DNA of 64,000 bases from Burkholderia anthina (GTDB lineage Bacteria; Pseudomonadota; Gammaproteobacteria; Burkholderiales; Burkholderiaceae): positions 372,001-436,000 of the forward strand of contig NZ_LNJP01000003.1 of the NCBI RefSeq assembly GCF_001547525.1, written 5' to 3'. Shown here in pieces: positions 23,125-30,586 of this stretch. Below the pieces are notes generated by a model. The model had not been told where the DNA came from, did no database searches, and worked only from the letters and a program-made list of their open reading frames with translations. Both the position numbers and the translations under genes were made by a program. Numbering within the stretch: the stretch's first letter is position 1; each line of letters begins with the position of its first letter.

Positions 23125-24825
23125 ATGGCTGCTCCACCGAAGATCGAGTTCCGGTCGCGTGCGATCGAATCCGCCGCCCTCGCCCGCACGCCGAGCGACC
23201 CCGGCCCGTCCACGGGAGCGAAGCCCGCGCCGGTGCCAACCCGGCGCGCGAGTGCCGGCGCGCTCATCGACGAGCTCGGCGGCCTCGGCAAGCGCCCGCG
23301 CGCGGAAGGTCCGCCCGCTGCGCCCAAGCCCGCCGCGGCTATCGCACCGCAGAAGCCCGGTGTGGACGACATCGGCGCATTCGTGCCGGGTGCCGGCGGC
23401 AAAGGCCGGCGCTTCGCCGATTTCGCGCACGCGATGGGCGTCAACCGCAAAGGCATGACGTTGACGGCCTTCGCCGCCAAGCGGCCCGCGAAAGACGGCC
23501 TGAACGGCGTATCGACGGCGGCGCACGGGCAGTTCGGCTACGACGCGGCGCCCGCCACCGACCTCGTGAACGCGCTGGCCTCGGGCTCGACCGCCGCCGC
23601 CGCGCATTCGATCCATCGCCGTTACGAAAACAAGGTCAAGGCGATGCTCGCCGCCGACGTCGAACGCTTCGAGCACCCCGAAAAACGCCCGCCGGGCGCG
23701 CCGATGCCCAACCAGGTCGACAACCTGCTGCTGACGAAAAACGGCAACGGACAATGGCAATACGACACCGGCAAGCTCTCGCGCATCGCGCGAGACGACG
23801 CGCATCCGCTCACGCAGCATGCCCGCGACGTATTGACCGCCATGAGCATCGCCGAGAACAAGGGCAAGCAACGTAACGGCGCGCTCTACCAGTCGGTCAC
23901 GTCCGCCATCGGCCTGACGGCAAGCGGGCTGCTCGTGGGCGGCTCGCACGGCGCGCTGGCGCCGCTCGCGGCATCCGGGCACCTGACCAACGCGGTCAAG
24001 GAAGCGCTCGATTTGAAGAAGCCGTTTGTCGAAGGACGGCAAAACCTGCGCAATGCGAAGGCCGCCACGATTCAACGCTACGTCGACACGGTATTGGCCC
24101 CGCACGACTACACGGGCCAGACGCAGGACGAGCGCCTGCGCGCGGCGCTGCAAACGAGCCGCGCGAAGATCGACGATCTGCGCGCCATGGACGCGCGGCC
24201 GGCGGACGAAGGCCTGCCCGCGGACTTGCGCAGCCCGCAGGCGCAGGCCGGTATCTATGCGTCGCTCTATGACGATGCACGCCGCTACGCCAACAGCACG
24301 ACGTCGTTCGGCAAGCGCTTGATCTCGGGCATGCACGCCGAAGACAAGGCGAAGGTACACAAGGATGCCGAGCGCGACATCGTGGTCAAGCACATTCTGT
24401 CGATGGTCGCCAGGAGCATCGGGCGCCTCGATCCGGCCACGCTCGCGGCGCTCGCGGGTGCCGACATGGCAGTCGATGCATCAGGCTCGCAGCGCGCCAG
24501 CCACGCGCTCGCGATCGTGGCCAACCATCCGCGCGCGAGCCGCAATCAGGATCTGATCGCCGCGCACACGCTGCTGACGGACAGCGGCATTCCGAAGGGC
24601 GAAGCGGCACTGCTGCTTTCGCAGCTTGCACGCGCGCGGCGCGAAAAACCGCAAGAGGCGCCGGCGCCGCGCGATACATCGGCTTCCGGCCTGAGTGCCG
24701 CACCGCTGACCGAAAGCGAGCGGCTCAAACAGATCGCCAACATCATCGGGCAGCCCGGCCTCACGGCAACCGCCGCGAAGACGGCGGAGGACCTCATCAA
24801 GAAAAACCTCGCGCTGAGGTCTTGA
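23125..24825 (+). CDS. Candidate type III effector, unknown family
   Basis: This 566-residue protein has no signal peptide and no membrane segment I would trust. The start MAAPPKIEFRSRA is fixed by the promoter: the -10 of hrp_II box 3 lies downstream of the alternative ATG at 23074. The first 110 residues are Pro/Ala/Arg-rich and flexible (TPSDPGPSTGAKPAPVPTRR), the usual look of a T3SS export region. The remainder is helical. It contains RRYENKVKAMLAADVERFEH, a short hydrophobic stretch IGLTASGLLVGGSHGALAPL, and several Ala-rich helical pairs towards the end. It has no motif of proteases, kinases, ligases or acetyltransferases that I can see. The ribosome site is weak (GAGAA). Confidence 0.78.
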   Translation: MAAPPKIEFRSRAIESAALARTPSDPGPSTGAKPAPVPTRRASAGALIDELGGLGKRPRAEGPPAAPKPAAAIAPQKPGVDDIGAFVPGAGGKGRRFADFAHAMGVNRKGMTLTAFAAKRPAKDGLNGVSTAAHGQFGYDAAPATDLVNALASGSTAAAAHSIHRRYENKVKAMLAADVERFEHPEKRPPGAPMPNQVDNLLLTKNGNGQWQYDTGKLSRIARDDAHPLTQHARDVLTAMSIAENKGKQRNGALYQSVTSAIGLTASGLLVGGSHGALAPLAASGHLTNAVKEALDLKKPFVEGRQNLRNAKAATIQRYVDTVLAPHDYTGQTQDERLRAALQTSRAKIDDLRAMDARPADEGLPADLRSPQAQAGIYASLYDDARRYANSTTSFGKRLISGMHAEDKAKVHKDAERDIVVKHILSMVARSIGRLDPATLAALAGADMAVDASGSQRASHALAIVANHPRASRNQDLIAAHTLLTDSGIPKGEAALLLSQLARARREKPQEAPAPRDTSASGLSAAPLTESERLKQIANIIGQPGLTATAAKTAEDLIKKNLALRS

Positions 24826-24894
24826 CGCGCGGCGCGGCGTCGCGCGCAATCGCGACGCCCTCGCCGCCGCGCGCAGCCGGCGATGATTCGCCGG

Positions 24895-24956
24895 TTCGCG
24901 GCACTCGACGAAACTTCGGGATACGCGGGCTATCCGCCACCGTGCGCGCTTACCGT
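24895..24956 (+). promoter_or_regulatory. hrp_II box and -10 element (HrpB-dependent promoter 4)
   Basis: TTCG (24895-24898), N16, TTCG (24915-24918), 32 bases, TACCGT (24951-24956), matching YANNNT. The formyltransferase-like gene starts 74 bp further on. Confidence 0.88.
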
Positions 24957-25029
24957 GAAGCGGGGTGGCCGTCGGCCGTCATCGCCGTCCATGCCGCCCT
25001 GACCTTCAATGCGAAAGGGAGATCCGATC

Positions 25030-25884
25030 ATGCGATTCGCGTTCGCCGGCTTCGATCGCTGGCGTGTCGTCTTCGACGCGTTCGTCGCCGCCGGCTGGGA
25101 GCCTGTGGCGCTCTACTCGATTCCGGTCGACAACCGGCTCGACTTCAATAGCGAACTCGTCGAGCGCGCGGACAAGCTGCGCATTCCGGTGCAGCTGTCA
25201 CGCATGAACGAAGACGATCTGCGCCGGCTCGCCGAACGGCAATGCGACGCACTGATCGTGGCCGGCTACAACTGGAAGATTCCGGCGTGGCAGCCCTATC
25301 TGCGCCATGCGGCCAACTTCCATCCGTCGCCGCTGCCCGACGGGCGCGGCCCGTACCCGGCCATGCGCGCGATCCTCGAGGGGCGGCGCGAGTGGGGCGT
25401 CAGTTGCCATCGCATCGATGCCGATTTCGATACCGGGGAGATCGTCGATGCCGAATGCTTTCCGCTCGATGCCGACGAATGGCACGAGACGCTGCAGCTG
25501 AAGCTGCAGATGGCCGCCCATCGGCTGGCCACGCGCGTGGCCCGCGACTTCGATCAGCTTTGGAACGAACGGCGTCCGCAAGGTGCGGGCAGCTACTGGC
25601 CGCGCGTTGCCGATGCCGAGCGCACGATCGATTTCGCGCGGCCCGTGGCCGAGGTGATGCGCGTCGTGCGGGCCTGCGGGAACGTCGAATCGATCGCGCC
25701 GCTCTTCGGCACGACCGTCCACGTAAGGCGCGCCACTGGCTGGCAGGAAGCACACACGTACGAGCCCGGGCAGATCGTGCATCAGTACCGGCGCTGGGTC
25801 GTGGTCGCCGCGCAGGACGGCTTCGTCGCCTTGCTCGAATGGAGCCCGCTGAACGCGTCCCTTCGTCGGCAGATGGACGGCTGA
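25030..25884 (+). CDS. Formyltransferase-like enzyme inside the HrpB regulon
   Basis: This 284-residue cytoplasmic protein belongs to the 10-formyl-tetrahydrofolate-dependent formyltransferase superfamily. The N-terminal Rossmann-like domain has LIVAGYNWKIPAWQPYL. The catalytic signature is NFHPSPLPDGRGPYPAMRAI, with Asn and His of the catalytic triad, and the Asp follows in IDADFDTGEIV. The C-terminal domain holds GAGSYWPRVADAERTIDF, as in Fmt and ArnA-type sugar formylases. At 284 residues it is a little shorter than Fmt, so it may formylate an amino-sugar or another amine rather than initiator tRNA. An AGGGAG ribosome site precedes the ATG. It is controlled by its own exact hrp_II box, which makes an enzyme of small-molecule or sugar modification part of the virulence regulon. 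The substrate is unknown. Confidence 0.85.
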   Translation: MRFAFAGFDRWRVVFDAFVAAGWEPVALYSIPVDNRLDFNSELVERADKLRIPVQLSRMNEDDLRRLAERQCDALIVAGYNWKIPAWQPYLRHAANFHPSPLPDGRGPYPAMRAILEGRREWGVSCHRIDADFDTGEIVDAECFPLDADEWHETLQLKLQMAAHRLATRVARDFDQLWNERRPQGAGSYWPRVADAERTIDFARPVAEVMRVVRACGNVESIAPLFGTTVHVRRATGWQEAHTYEPGQIVHQYRRWVVVAAQDGFVALLEWSPLNASLRRQMDG

Positions 25885-25917
25885 ATCGGGACATCGGTTG
25901 CGCCGGTAAACGACGAA

Positions 25918-26026
25918 GCGGCCGCGCTACGGTGTTTTGCAGCGCGGCCGCCGATTGTGGTCGCTTGTCCCCGATCGTCGTTTCCTGCAGCCCCCCGATC
26001 GGCGGCCGCTCGGGTCGCCGATCGGG
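25918..26026. terminator. Two stem-loops between convergent genes
   Basis: GCGGCCGCGCT (25918-25928) pairs with AGCGCGGCCGC (25941-25951), and CCCGATCGGCG (25994-26004) pairs with CGCCGATCGGG (26016-26026). Both stems are perfect 11-bp repeats. Neither has a long T-run, but they sit exactly between the ends of two convergent HrpB-dependent genes. Confidence 0.6.
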
Positions 26027-26051
26027 ATGATCGCCGGAACGGCCGGCGACG

Positions 26052-27170
26052 TTACTTCGTGCTGACGCCGGCGATCGTACCCGTGTGAATGCCGGTGATG
26101 TTCTCGAAGGCAATCGCGGCGCGCGTCTTGCCCGGCGTCAGCACGTTCGCGCCGCCCAGCGCATCCGAAAGCGCCTTGCTCGCGTCGTGGCTGATCTTGC
26201 CACCGCCATGCGCGTTCGCCGTCTGCTGCAGCTGTGCGCCGATCGCCGCCGCATCCGACTGGCTCAGCTTGCCCGACTTCACCGCATTGGCAAGCGTCTT
26301 CGCCGCGGCATTGCCGTCGCCGTGCGACAACGCGCTTTCCATGGCCTGGAAGTCGGCGCCATCCTGCGCGTTGAAATTGGCCAGCGCCTTGCCCTCGTCG
26401 GCCATCTGCAGCGGCTTGCCGTCCTTCAAGAGGTCGCCCGTACCGGGTGTGAAGCCTGCCGTCGCGCCCGTCGTCGGCAAGCCACCCGTCGTCGGCAGCG
26501 TACCGGTGTTCGCCGGGAAACCGCCCGTGCCCGGCAAGCCGCCCGTCGCCCCCGACTGCCCCGCCGCGCCGCCCGCGCCACCCGTTGCGTTACCCGCCGC
26601 GCCGAGTCCGCCTTGAGCCGCCCATTGGAAATTGCCAACCGCGGACTTGCCGTCGGTGCCCGCCACGTCGTGCGTGTCGATCTGCTGGTAGGCAGCCGGG
26701 TTCGCGAGCATGGTCTGCGCCGCTTGCTGCACCGTGGGTGGCGTGCCGCCGTCGGCGTTCGTCGCGAGTTTGTACATCGTGTTCGGATCCGACGCGTTGA
26801 TGCCGTGCTGCCCCATGTACGAGGCCAGCACGCCCGCCGCGTTTTGCACCGTCATCCCGCCGGTGCCGCCCGGCATGGCGCCCGCGCCCCCCATGCCGCC
26901 GGGCGTGGCGCCCACACCGCCGGGCATCGCGCCCGCGCCGCCACCCGGCACGCCACCGGGCATGCCGCCAGCACCGCCGGCGCCGCCCGGCATGCCGCCG
27001 GGCTGCCCGTTCTGCCCGGTCTGCATCTGCTTGAGCAACTGGCTGATGAGGCCGATGAGATCCTTGAGCACGTCCTGCGTCGAGCTCGTCGAGGCACCGT
27101 TGGTCAGCCGTTGCAGGTAGCTCGCCGGATCGGTGGGGTAAGTGGTCATACTCGGAACGTTCAGATTCAT
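26052..27170 (-). CDS. Gly-rich harpin-like secreted protein
   Basis: This 372-residue protein has harpin hallmarks: no Cys, no signal peptide and heat-stable-looking composition. An amphipathic helix, DVLKDLIGLISQLLKQMQ (about residues 35-52), precedes Gly-rich sequence. Degenerate repeats of GG(M/V)PGG type run from about 58 to 105. A central folded block carries VLASYMGQHGINASDPNTMY and the IDTHDVAGTDGKSAVGNFQW segment. A second Gly/Thr/Pro repeat region follows, then a helical C-terminal domain with FNAQDGADFQAMESALSHGD. The start (MNLNVPSMTTYPTDP) has AAGGAA upstream. The gene sits behind exact hrp_II box 5. In Hrp systems such proteins act at the plant membrane or apoplast as elicitors or translocation helpers; here that is inferred. 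Confidence 0.86.
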   Translation of the reverse strand: MNLNVPSMTTYPTDPASYLQRLTNGASTSSTQDVLKDLIGLISQLLKQMQTGQNGQPGGMPGGAGGAGGMPGGVPGGGAGAMPGGVGATPGGMGGAGAMPGGTGGMTVQNAAGVLASYMGQHGINASDPNTMYKLATNADGGTPPTVQQAAQTMLANPAAYQQIDTHDVAGTDGKSAVGNFQWAAQGGLGAAGNATGGAGGAAGQSGATGGLPGTGGFPANTGTLPTTGGLPTTGATAGFTPGTGDLLKDGKPLQMADEGKALANFNAQDGADFQAMESALSHGDGNAAAKTLANAVKSGKLSQSDAAAIGAQLQQTANAHGGGKISHDASKALSDALGGANVLTPGKTRAAIAFENITGIHTGTIAGVSTK

Positions 27171-27228
27171 GATGTTTCCTTCCTGTCGGGTAAGTGTTGC
27201 GTGACCGTGGGTACTACGAAGCAAAGTC

Positions 27229-27289
27229 AGTCTAGGTTGCTGTCGCTGCTACAAGCGCACCGATGCGAAGGCTGCGATTGAAATGCGAA
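27229..27289 (-). promoter_or_regulatory. hrp_II box and -10 element (HrpB-dependent promoter 5)
   Basis: Minus strand: TTCG (27289-27286), N16, TTCG (27269-27266), 31 bases, TAGACT (27234-27229), matching YANNNT. The harpin-like gene starts at 27170. Confidence 0.9.
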
Positions 27290-27323
27290 TCGCCCGGCGC
27301 GCGGAAAACATCAAAACGGATAC

Positions 27324-27812
27324 TCATGCGCGGACCCACGTCATCGACGCGGAGAATCCGCCGTTGTCGGCCGGCCCGCCGTGCGTGCTCGCCGGCGCGT
27401 CGGTGGACGCAGGCGCCTGAACGCTGGCGTCGAGCTTGGCGGCACGCTCGAGCAGACGCGCGCCGATCTTCGCGCCCTCGATGCTTTCGCGCTGCTCGGC
27501 CGCGCTGAGCGCATAGCTGTGCCACAGCGGGTCTTCGAGGCCGAACAGACACACCGCCATCAGCGCGGTATGAAGCCCCGAGCGCTTCGCTTCGGTGTCG
27601 TCGTCTTCGAGCACGCGGCGCGCGTCGCCCCATGCCTGGCGCCGGACGTAGCGCCACGCGGCGACCGTCCCCGTCCCGGGCCACTTGGGCCGAAGCACGC
27701 GGATCGCCTCGAGGAGATCCTCGAAGTCGGCTTCGTCGTCGAGCTGCGAAGCCGTCCACAGCACCTTGGTTAGGCCGCCGGCAATCTCGTCCCTGCATCC
27801 TGTGTAAGTCAC
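27324..27812 (-). CDS. HrpB1/HrpK-family T3SS protein (copy 2)
   Basis: This 162-residue helical protein starts at a GTG (27810-27812) with GAGGA just upstream. It has the family's repeat-like core: DDEADFEDLLEAIRVLRPK, WRYVRRQAWGDARRVLED, then HTALMAVCLFGLEDPLWHSYA, the diagnostic L.A.C.....DP.W..YA block. Compared with copy 1 (22.2 kb) it carries a 45-residue Pro/Ala/Thr tail. Identity to copy 1 is low outside the signature, so the two are diverged paralogs rather than a recent duplication. It precedes the harpin gene on the same strand, but the harpin has its own hrp_II box within this intergenic region. Box 6 lies upstream of this gene. Confidence 0.8.
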   Translation of the reverse strand: MTYTGCRDEIAGGLTKVLWTASQLDDEADFEDLLEAIRVLRPKWPGTGTVAAWRYVRRQAWGDARRVLEDDDTEAKRSGLHTALMAVCLFGLEDPLWHSYALSAAEQRESIEGAKIGARLLERAAKLDASVQAPASTDAPASTHGGPADNGGFSASMTWVRA

Positions 27813-27919
27813 GATGTCCTCGTCTGCTGGAGTGCTGCAATCAAAAAGCGCACGGCGGCGCCGCGCCCCGCCGTGCCACGCTAGCTGCCGGCTCGTGCGG
27901 TGGACGTCCCCTGGCGGTT

Positions 27920-27980
27920 AGTCTCTTGCATCGGGTCGGCTTTCGCCGACGCGATGCGAACGGAACGATCGGGATGCGAA
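27920..27980 (-). promoter_or_regulatory. hrp_II box (HrpB-dependent promoter 6)
   Basis: Minus strand: TTCG (27980-27977), N16, TTCG (27960-27957), 31 bases, then GAGACT (27925-27920). The -10 has one mismatch to YANNNT (G for Y). The HrpB1/HrpK-like copy 2 begins 108 bp downstream. Confidence 0.82.
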
Positions 27981-28068
27981 GAGAGAACGGAGAAGAAAAC
28001 CGACCGCGGCGATGGAAGCGATCGGTGCGACAGGCCGGAGGGCTCGCCGTATCGAAAGGGGATTTGCT

Positions 28069-28461
28069 TTATGCCCGGCGTAGAAGAAGGCCCGCCATCG
28101 GTTGATGCGTCCCGGCCATCGGCCAGGATGCGTCCATCGAATCACGCCCGGCGACCGATGCCGCGGCCGCAGGCGTCGGCTCATGAAATGGAGCGATCAT
28201 CACGGGCAGGAGGCGCTGTCCATCACGCATCGATCGACGAATCGAAACGCTGGATTGCGCGGTCTTCTGCTTGCAGAGCAGGGGCGCTACGCGCTCCCAC
28301 ATTTCCACCGCCTGAGGATCCAGCCATTCCGGCGGTTCGATATTCGTGACCAGACCGAAATCGGGTTCCTGCGTATTTAACTGCCGCTTCCCCGGATTAC
28401 CATCCGCGACGAGCGCACCGCATCCCCGGTGCTTGCACGGCTTCATCGGGCGTCGTGCCAT
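28069..28461 (-). pseudogene. P27-family phage terminase small subunit, N-terminal remnant
   Basis: The frame encodes 130 residues. NPGKRQLNTQEPDFG and PPEWLDPQAVEMWERVAPLL match the N-terminal third of P27-type terminase small subunits, which recognise phage DNA for packaging. After KQKTA the frame runs into unrelated Ser/Arg/Pro-rich sequence, so the rest of the gene has been lost. The first 20 residues (KPCKHRGCGALV) look like the start of a phage HNH endonuclease and suggest a fusion by deletion. No terminase large subunit, portal or capsid gene is nearby. It is a relic of a prophage once present at this site. Confidence 0.65.
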
Positions 28462-28473
28462 CTCTACAATCCC

Positions 28474-28511
28474 GCTAACATTGTTTGCATATTCGTTAGC
28501 ATTCTGCTAAC
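28474..28511. promoter_or_regulatory. Operator-like inverted repeat before the toxin-antitoxin pair
   Basis: GTTAGCA-TTC-TGCTAAC (28495-28511) is a perfect 7-3-7 palindrome ending 8 bp before the toxin ATG. A further half-site GCTAACA lies at 28474-28480. This is the expected place for autorepression by the antitoxin. Confidence 0.7.
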
Positions 28512-28519
28512 ATGCGTTC

Positions 28520-28777
28520 ATGCACTCAATCGAATTCACCAAACAAGCCGCCCAAGCCCTCAGGGCAATGCCGCGCAACATTTCGGCGACGATTCGGGCA
28601 AAGATCGATGCATTGGCAGTTGATCCTTACGCTGCGAATCCGAACGCGAAGAAGTTGGCAGGCCAGCCCGGCTACCGGCTCCGAGTTGGCGATTGGCGTG
28701 TGTTGTACGAAATCGAAGATGGCCGCGTTGTGATCGTTGTGCTGGCCGTCAAACCCCGTGGAGGTGCCTACAAATGA
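28520..28777 (+). CDS. RelE/ParE-superfamily toxin
   Basis: This 85-residue toxin is of the RelE/HigB mRNA-interferase group. It has the compact family pattern IEFTKQAAQALRAMPRNI, then KKLAGQPGYRLRVGDWRVLYEIEDG, with the conserved YRLRVGDWRVLYE core and basic residues that bind ribosomal A-site mRNA. RelE toxins cleave translated mRNA when released from the antitoxin. Its TGA overlaps the antitoxin ATG (ATGA), so toxin comes first, as in HigBA-like pairs. A perfect palindrome lies just upstream. The module is intact among degraded phage and IS pieces, which fits selection for retention. Confidence 0.9.
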   Translation: MHSIEFTKQAAQALRAMPRNISATIRAKIDALAVDPYAANPNAKKLAGQPGYRLRVGDWRVLYEIEDGRVVIVVLAVKPRGGAYK

Positions 28778-29160
28778 CCGAAGTTCAATTTATCGAGCAG
28801 GACGGCCACCGGGCCTTTGCGGTGGTCCCCATTGAACTGTGGGACCGCGTGAAGGACCTGATCGAAGATCTCGAAGATGAAGCGCTGTACGCGCAAGCCA
28901 AGGCAAGCGACGACGGTCGACGCATCCCGGCCGCCGTGCTCGATGCTGAGCTGGCAGGCGATCACCCCGTTCGTGCCTGGCGCAATCATCTGCGCATGAC
29001 GCAAGACGCACTCGCCGCTACGGCAGGCATCAGCAAACCGTATCTCAGCCAGATCGAAACGCGTCAGCGCGTCGGCACTGCCGACGTTCTCTCTAAGATC
29101 GCCAGCGCGCTCTCCGTGCCGGTTGACGACCTGATCGAGTTGCCGCCTCCGCAACCGTAA
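28774..29160 (+). CDS. XRE-family antitoxin with N-terminal toxin-binding region
   Basis: This 128-residue protein pairs with the upstream RelE-type toxin. The N-terminal 65 residues (FAVVPIELWDRVKDLIEDLEDEALYAQ) resemble Phd/RelB-like toxin-binding arms. The C-terminal half is a helix-turn-helix XRE domain: VRAWRNHLRMTQDALAATAGISKPYLSQIETRQRVGTADVLSKIASAL. The protein should neutralise the toxin and, with it, bind the GTTAGCA palindrome to repress the operon. Translation is coupled through a 4-bp ATGA overlap. Confidence 0.9.
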   Translation: MTEVQFIEQDGHRAFAVVPIELWDRVKDLIEDLEDEALYAQAKASDDGRRIPAAVLDAELAGDHPVRAWRNHLRMTQDALAATAGISKPYLSQIETRQRVGTADVLSKIASALSVPVDDLIELPPPQP

Positions 29161-29409
29161 CGCGATGTCGCTCGTCTCACCGGTCTGCATAATGCAATCG
29201 CATAAGTGTGGCGACAGCAACGCCCGCGCCCACGCAGCGCGGGCAGCGACGGAACACGAAGACTGCCATATCGAATCCAAGCGCGGATGAGGAAAACGCC
29301 CACGTGACAATCGCCCCGTAAGTTTCGATACCTATATCGTCTCGCATTGAACGGCGACAAGTAAAATGGGTTTGCCGGATCAGCCGGCGTCAACCACACT
29401 GAGAGCCAA
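29161..29409. other. Non-coding spacer
   Basis: About 250 bases of comparatively low GC with no gene, repeat or IS end that I can support. It separates the toxin-antitoxin module from the DUF2513-like gene. Confidence 0.45.
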
Positions 29410-29658
29410 ATGAAACGAGACAACGCGCTGTTGCAGTCGATTCTTAAAACACTTGAGGATAGTGAATTCGCATATCTGACTGCGGGCTATATCTGTAACA
29501 CCATATCTGGGAGCGACACGTCGAAAGACGATGCAATCAATCACCATATCCGTTTGCTTGCCGATAGGGGCCTCATCGACATCAGCAACACTGCGGGCAT
29601 CAGGCTCACCTGGGACGGTCGCGACGCGTTGAAGCCCAAGTCCGGCATTGTCGGCTAA
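29410..29658 (+). CDS. DUF2513-like small protein (phage-associated)
   Basis: This 82-residue protein matches the pattern of DUF2513-type prophage proteins: MKRDNALLQSILKTLED at the start, INHHIRLLADRGLIDIS in the middle, and a short winged-helix-like C-terminus ending LTWDGRDAL. It is probably a small winged-helix DNA-binding or adaptor protein. Family function is unknown. The gene has lower GC and less biased codon choice than the flanking Burkholderia-type genes, consistent with transfer. A ribosome site (GAGAGCC) is weak. Confidence 0.75.
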   Translation: MKRDNALLQSILKTLEDSEFAYLTAGYICNTISGSDTSKDDAINHHIRLLADRGLIDISNTAGIRLTWDGRDALKPKSGIVG

Positions 29659-29930
29659 GCAAACGAAATCTATGGTCACCCCCGTTTTTGCAAGGCTGAT
29701 CTTTGATGTAGTGCTGGCTTGCCTAAATCTATCCGGCGTCGTTGTGGGGATCGCTCCCCGCGCCACGATGAGAGTCGCGCCTGACGGTCCTAAAAAAGCC
29801 CTCGGCTTCGAAAGCCGATTTCGTTGACAGGTTGTCCGTCAGGCCGGTGTGCCGTTCACGTCATCCAATTTCAGCGATCGCAAAACCAGGTGGGGCGACT
29901 ACGGTAAAAACGCGGTCCTGAATCGAGCAC

Positions 29931-30134
29931 TCAGGCTGGCATGGCACTCGTTCCCGTATTGAAAGTGGTGTGGCGGCTCGCCAGTGCCCAAGCGGTGCGC
30001 GCGAGTTTGTTCGCCTCGCGCAGGATGGTGACCATCTGTTCTTCGGTAAACCGGCTCTTCTTCATGACTTCCTCTTCTCCGTTGGAAGCCATTCTCTCAA
30101 GTTTCAACTGGTCCGAAAATTCCAGGGCAGGTCA
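29931..30134 (-). mobile_element. Left end of an IS3-family element with truncated orfA
   Basis: The terminal repeat TGACCTGCCCTGGAATTTTC (outer end at 30134) is followed by an orfA start at 30065. The predicted protein, MKKSRFTEEQMVTILREAN, is the N-terminal helix of IS3-group OrfA. It then diverges at KLARTAW and ends 26 residues later. Only the first 120 or so bases of the element remain; the rest was lost by deletion. The insertion removed the 5' part of the adjacent DUF5131-like gene. Confidence 0.75.
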
Positions 30135-30551
30135 CGTCGATCTGCGAGCCTGGTTCGATCCAACTGGCGTTTGCTGCATGCAGAAAATGCAGTCCTGTGG
30201 AGACTGCCCTGCGGACGCACCGTGGATTCACGGACCAACCACCGAATACGCGGAGGACGGCACAGGCTACAGCTCGCCCGAAATCGACTGGGTGATCGTT
30301 GGGGGGAAAGCGGCCACGGCGCGCGGCCGATGCATCCGGAGTGGGCGCGCGGTCTTCGCGATCAATGCGCGACCTACGGCGTGCCGTTTCTATTCAGGCA
30401 ATGTGGCGAATGGATCGACCATGATCAGCCAGGCGTTGACATGCTCGGCACAGCCCATTCCGCTCTTCACCAATGGCCCGACGGCAAGCATTCCGTTCGC
30501 CTTGGCAAGCGCGCCGCTGGCCGCCACCTCGACGGCCGCACGCACGACTAA
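30135..30551 (+). pseudogene. Phage Gp37/Gp68-like (DUF5131) gene, 5'-truncated and frameshifted
   Basis: The C-terminal third of a DUF5131 (phage Gp37/Gp68) protein can be read in two frames. The first frame has VDLRAWF and PEIDWVIVGG. The second frame continues with GESGHGARPMHPEWARGLRD and YGVPFLFRQCGEW. The switch falls in the run of six G at 30301-30306, where one base appears to have been lost. A stop codon also replaces a residue in the C-terminal THD(stop)LPG. The 5' end is cut by the IS3 remnant. These proteins are radical-SAM-like phage genes of unknown role; this copy is dead. Confidence 0.75.
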
Positions 30552-30586
30552 TTGCCTGGAGTGGTTCGATGAGCGACACGACGATA

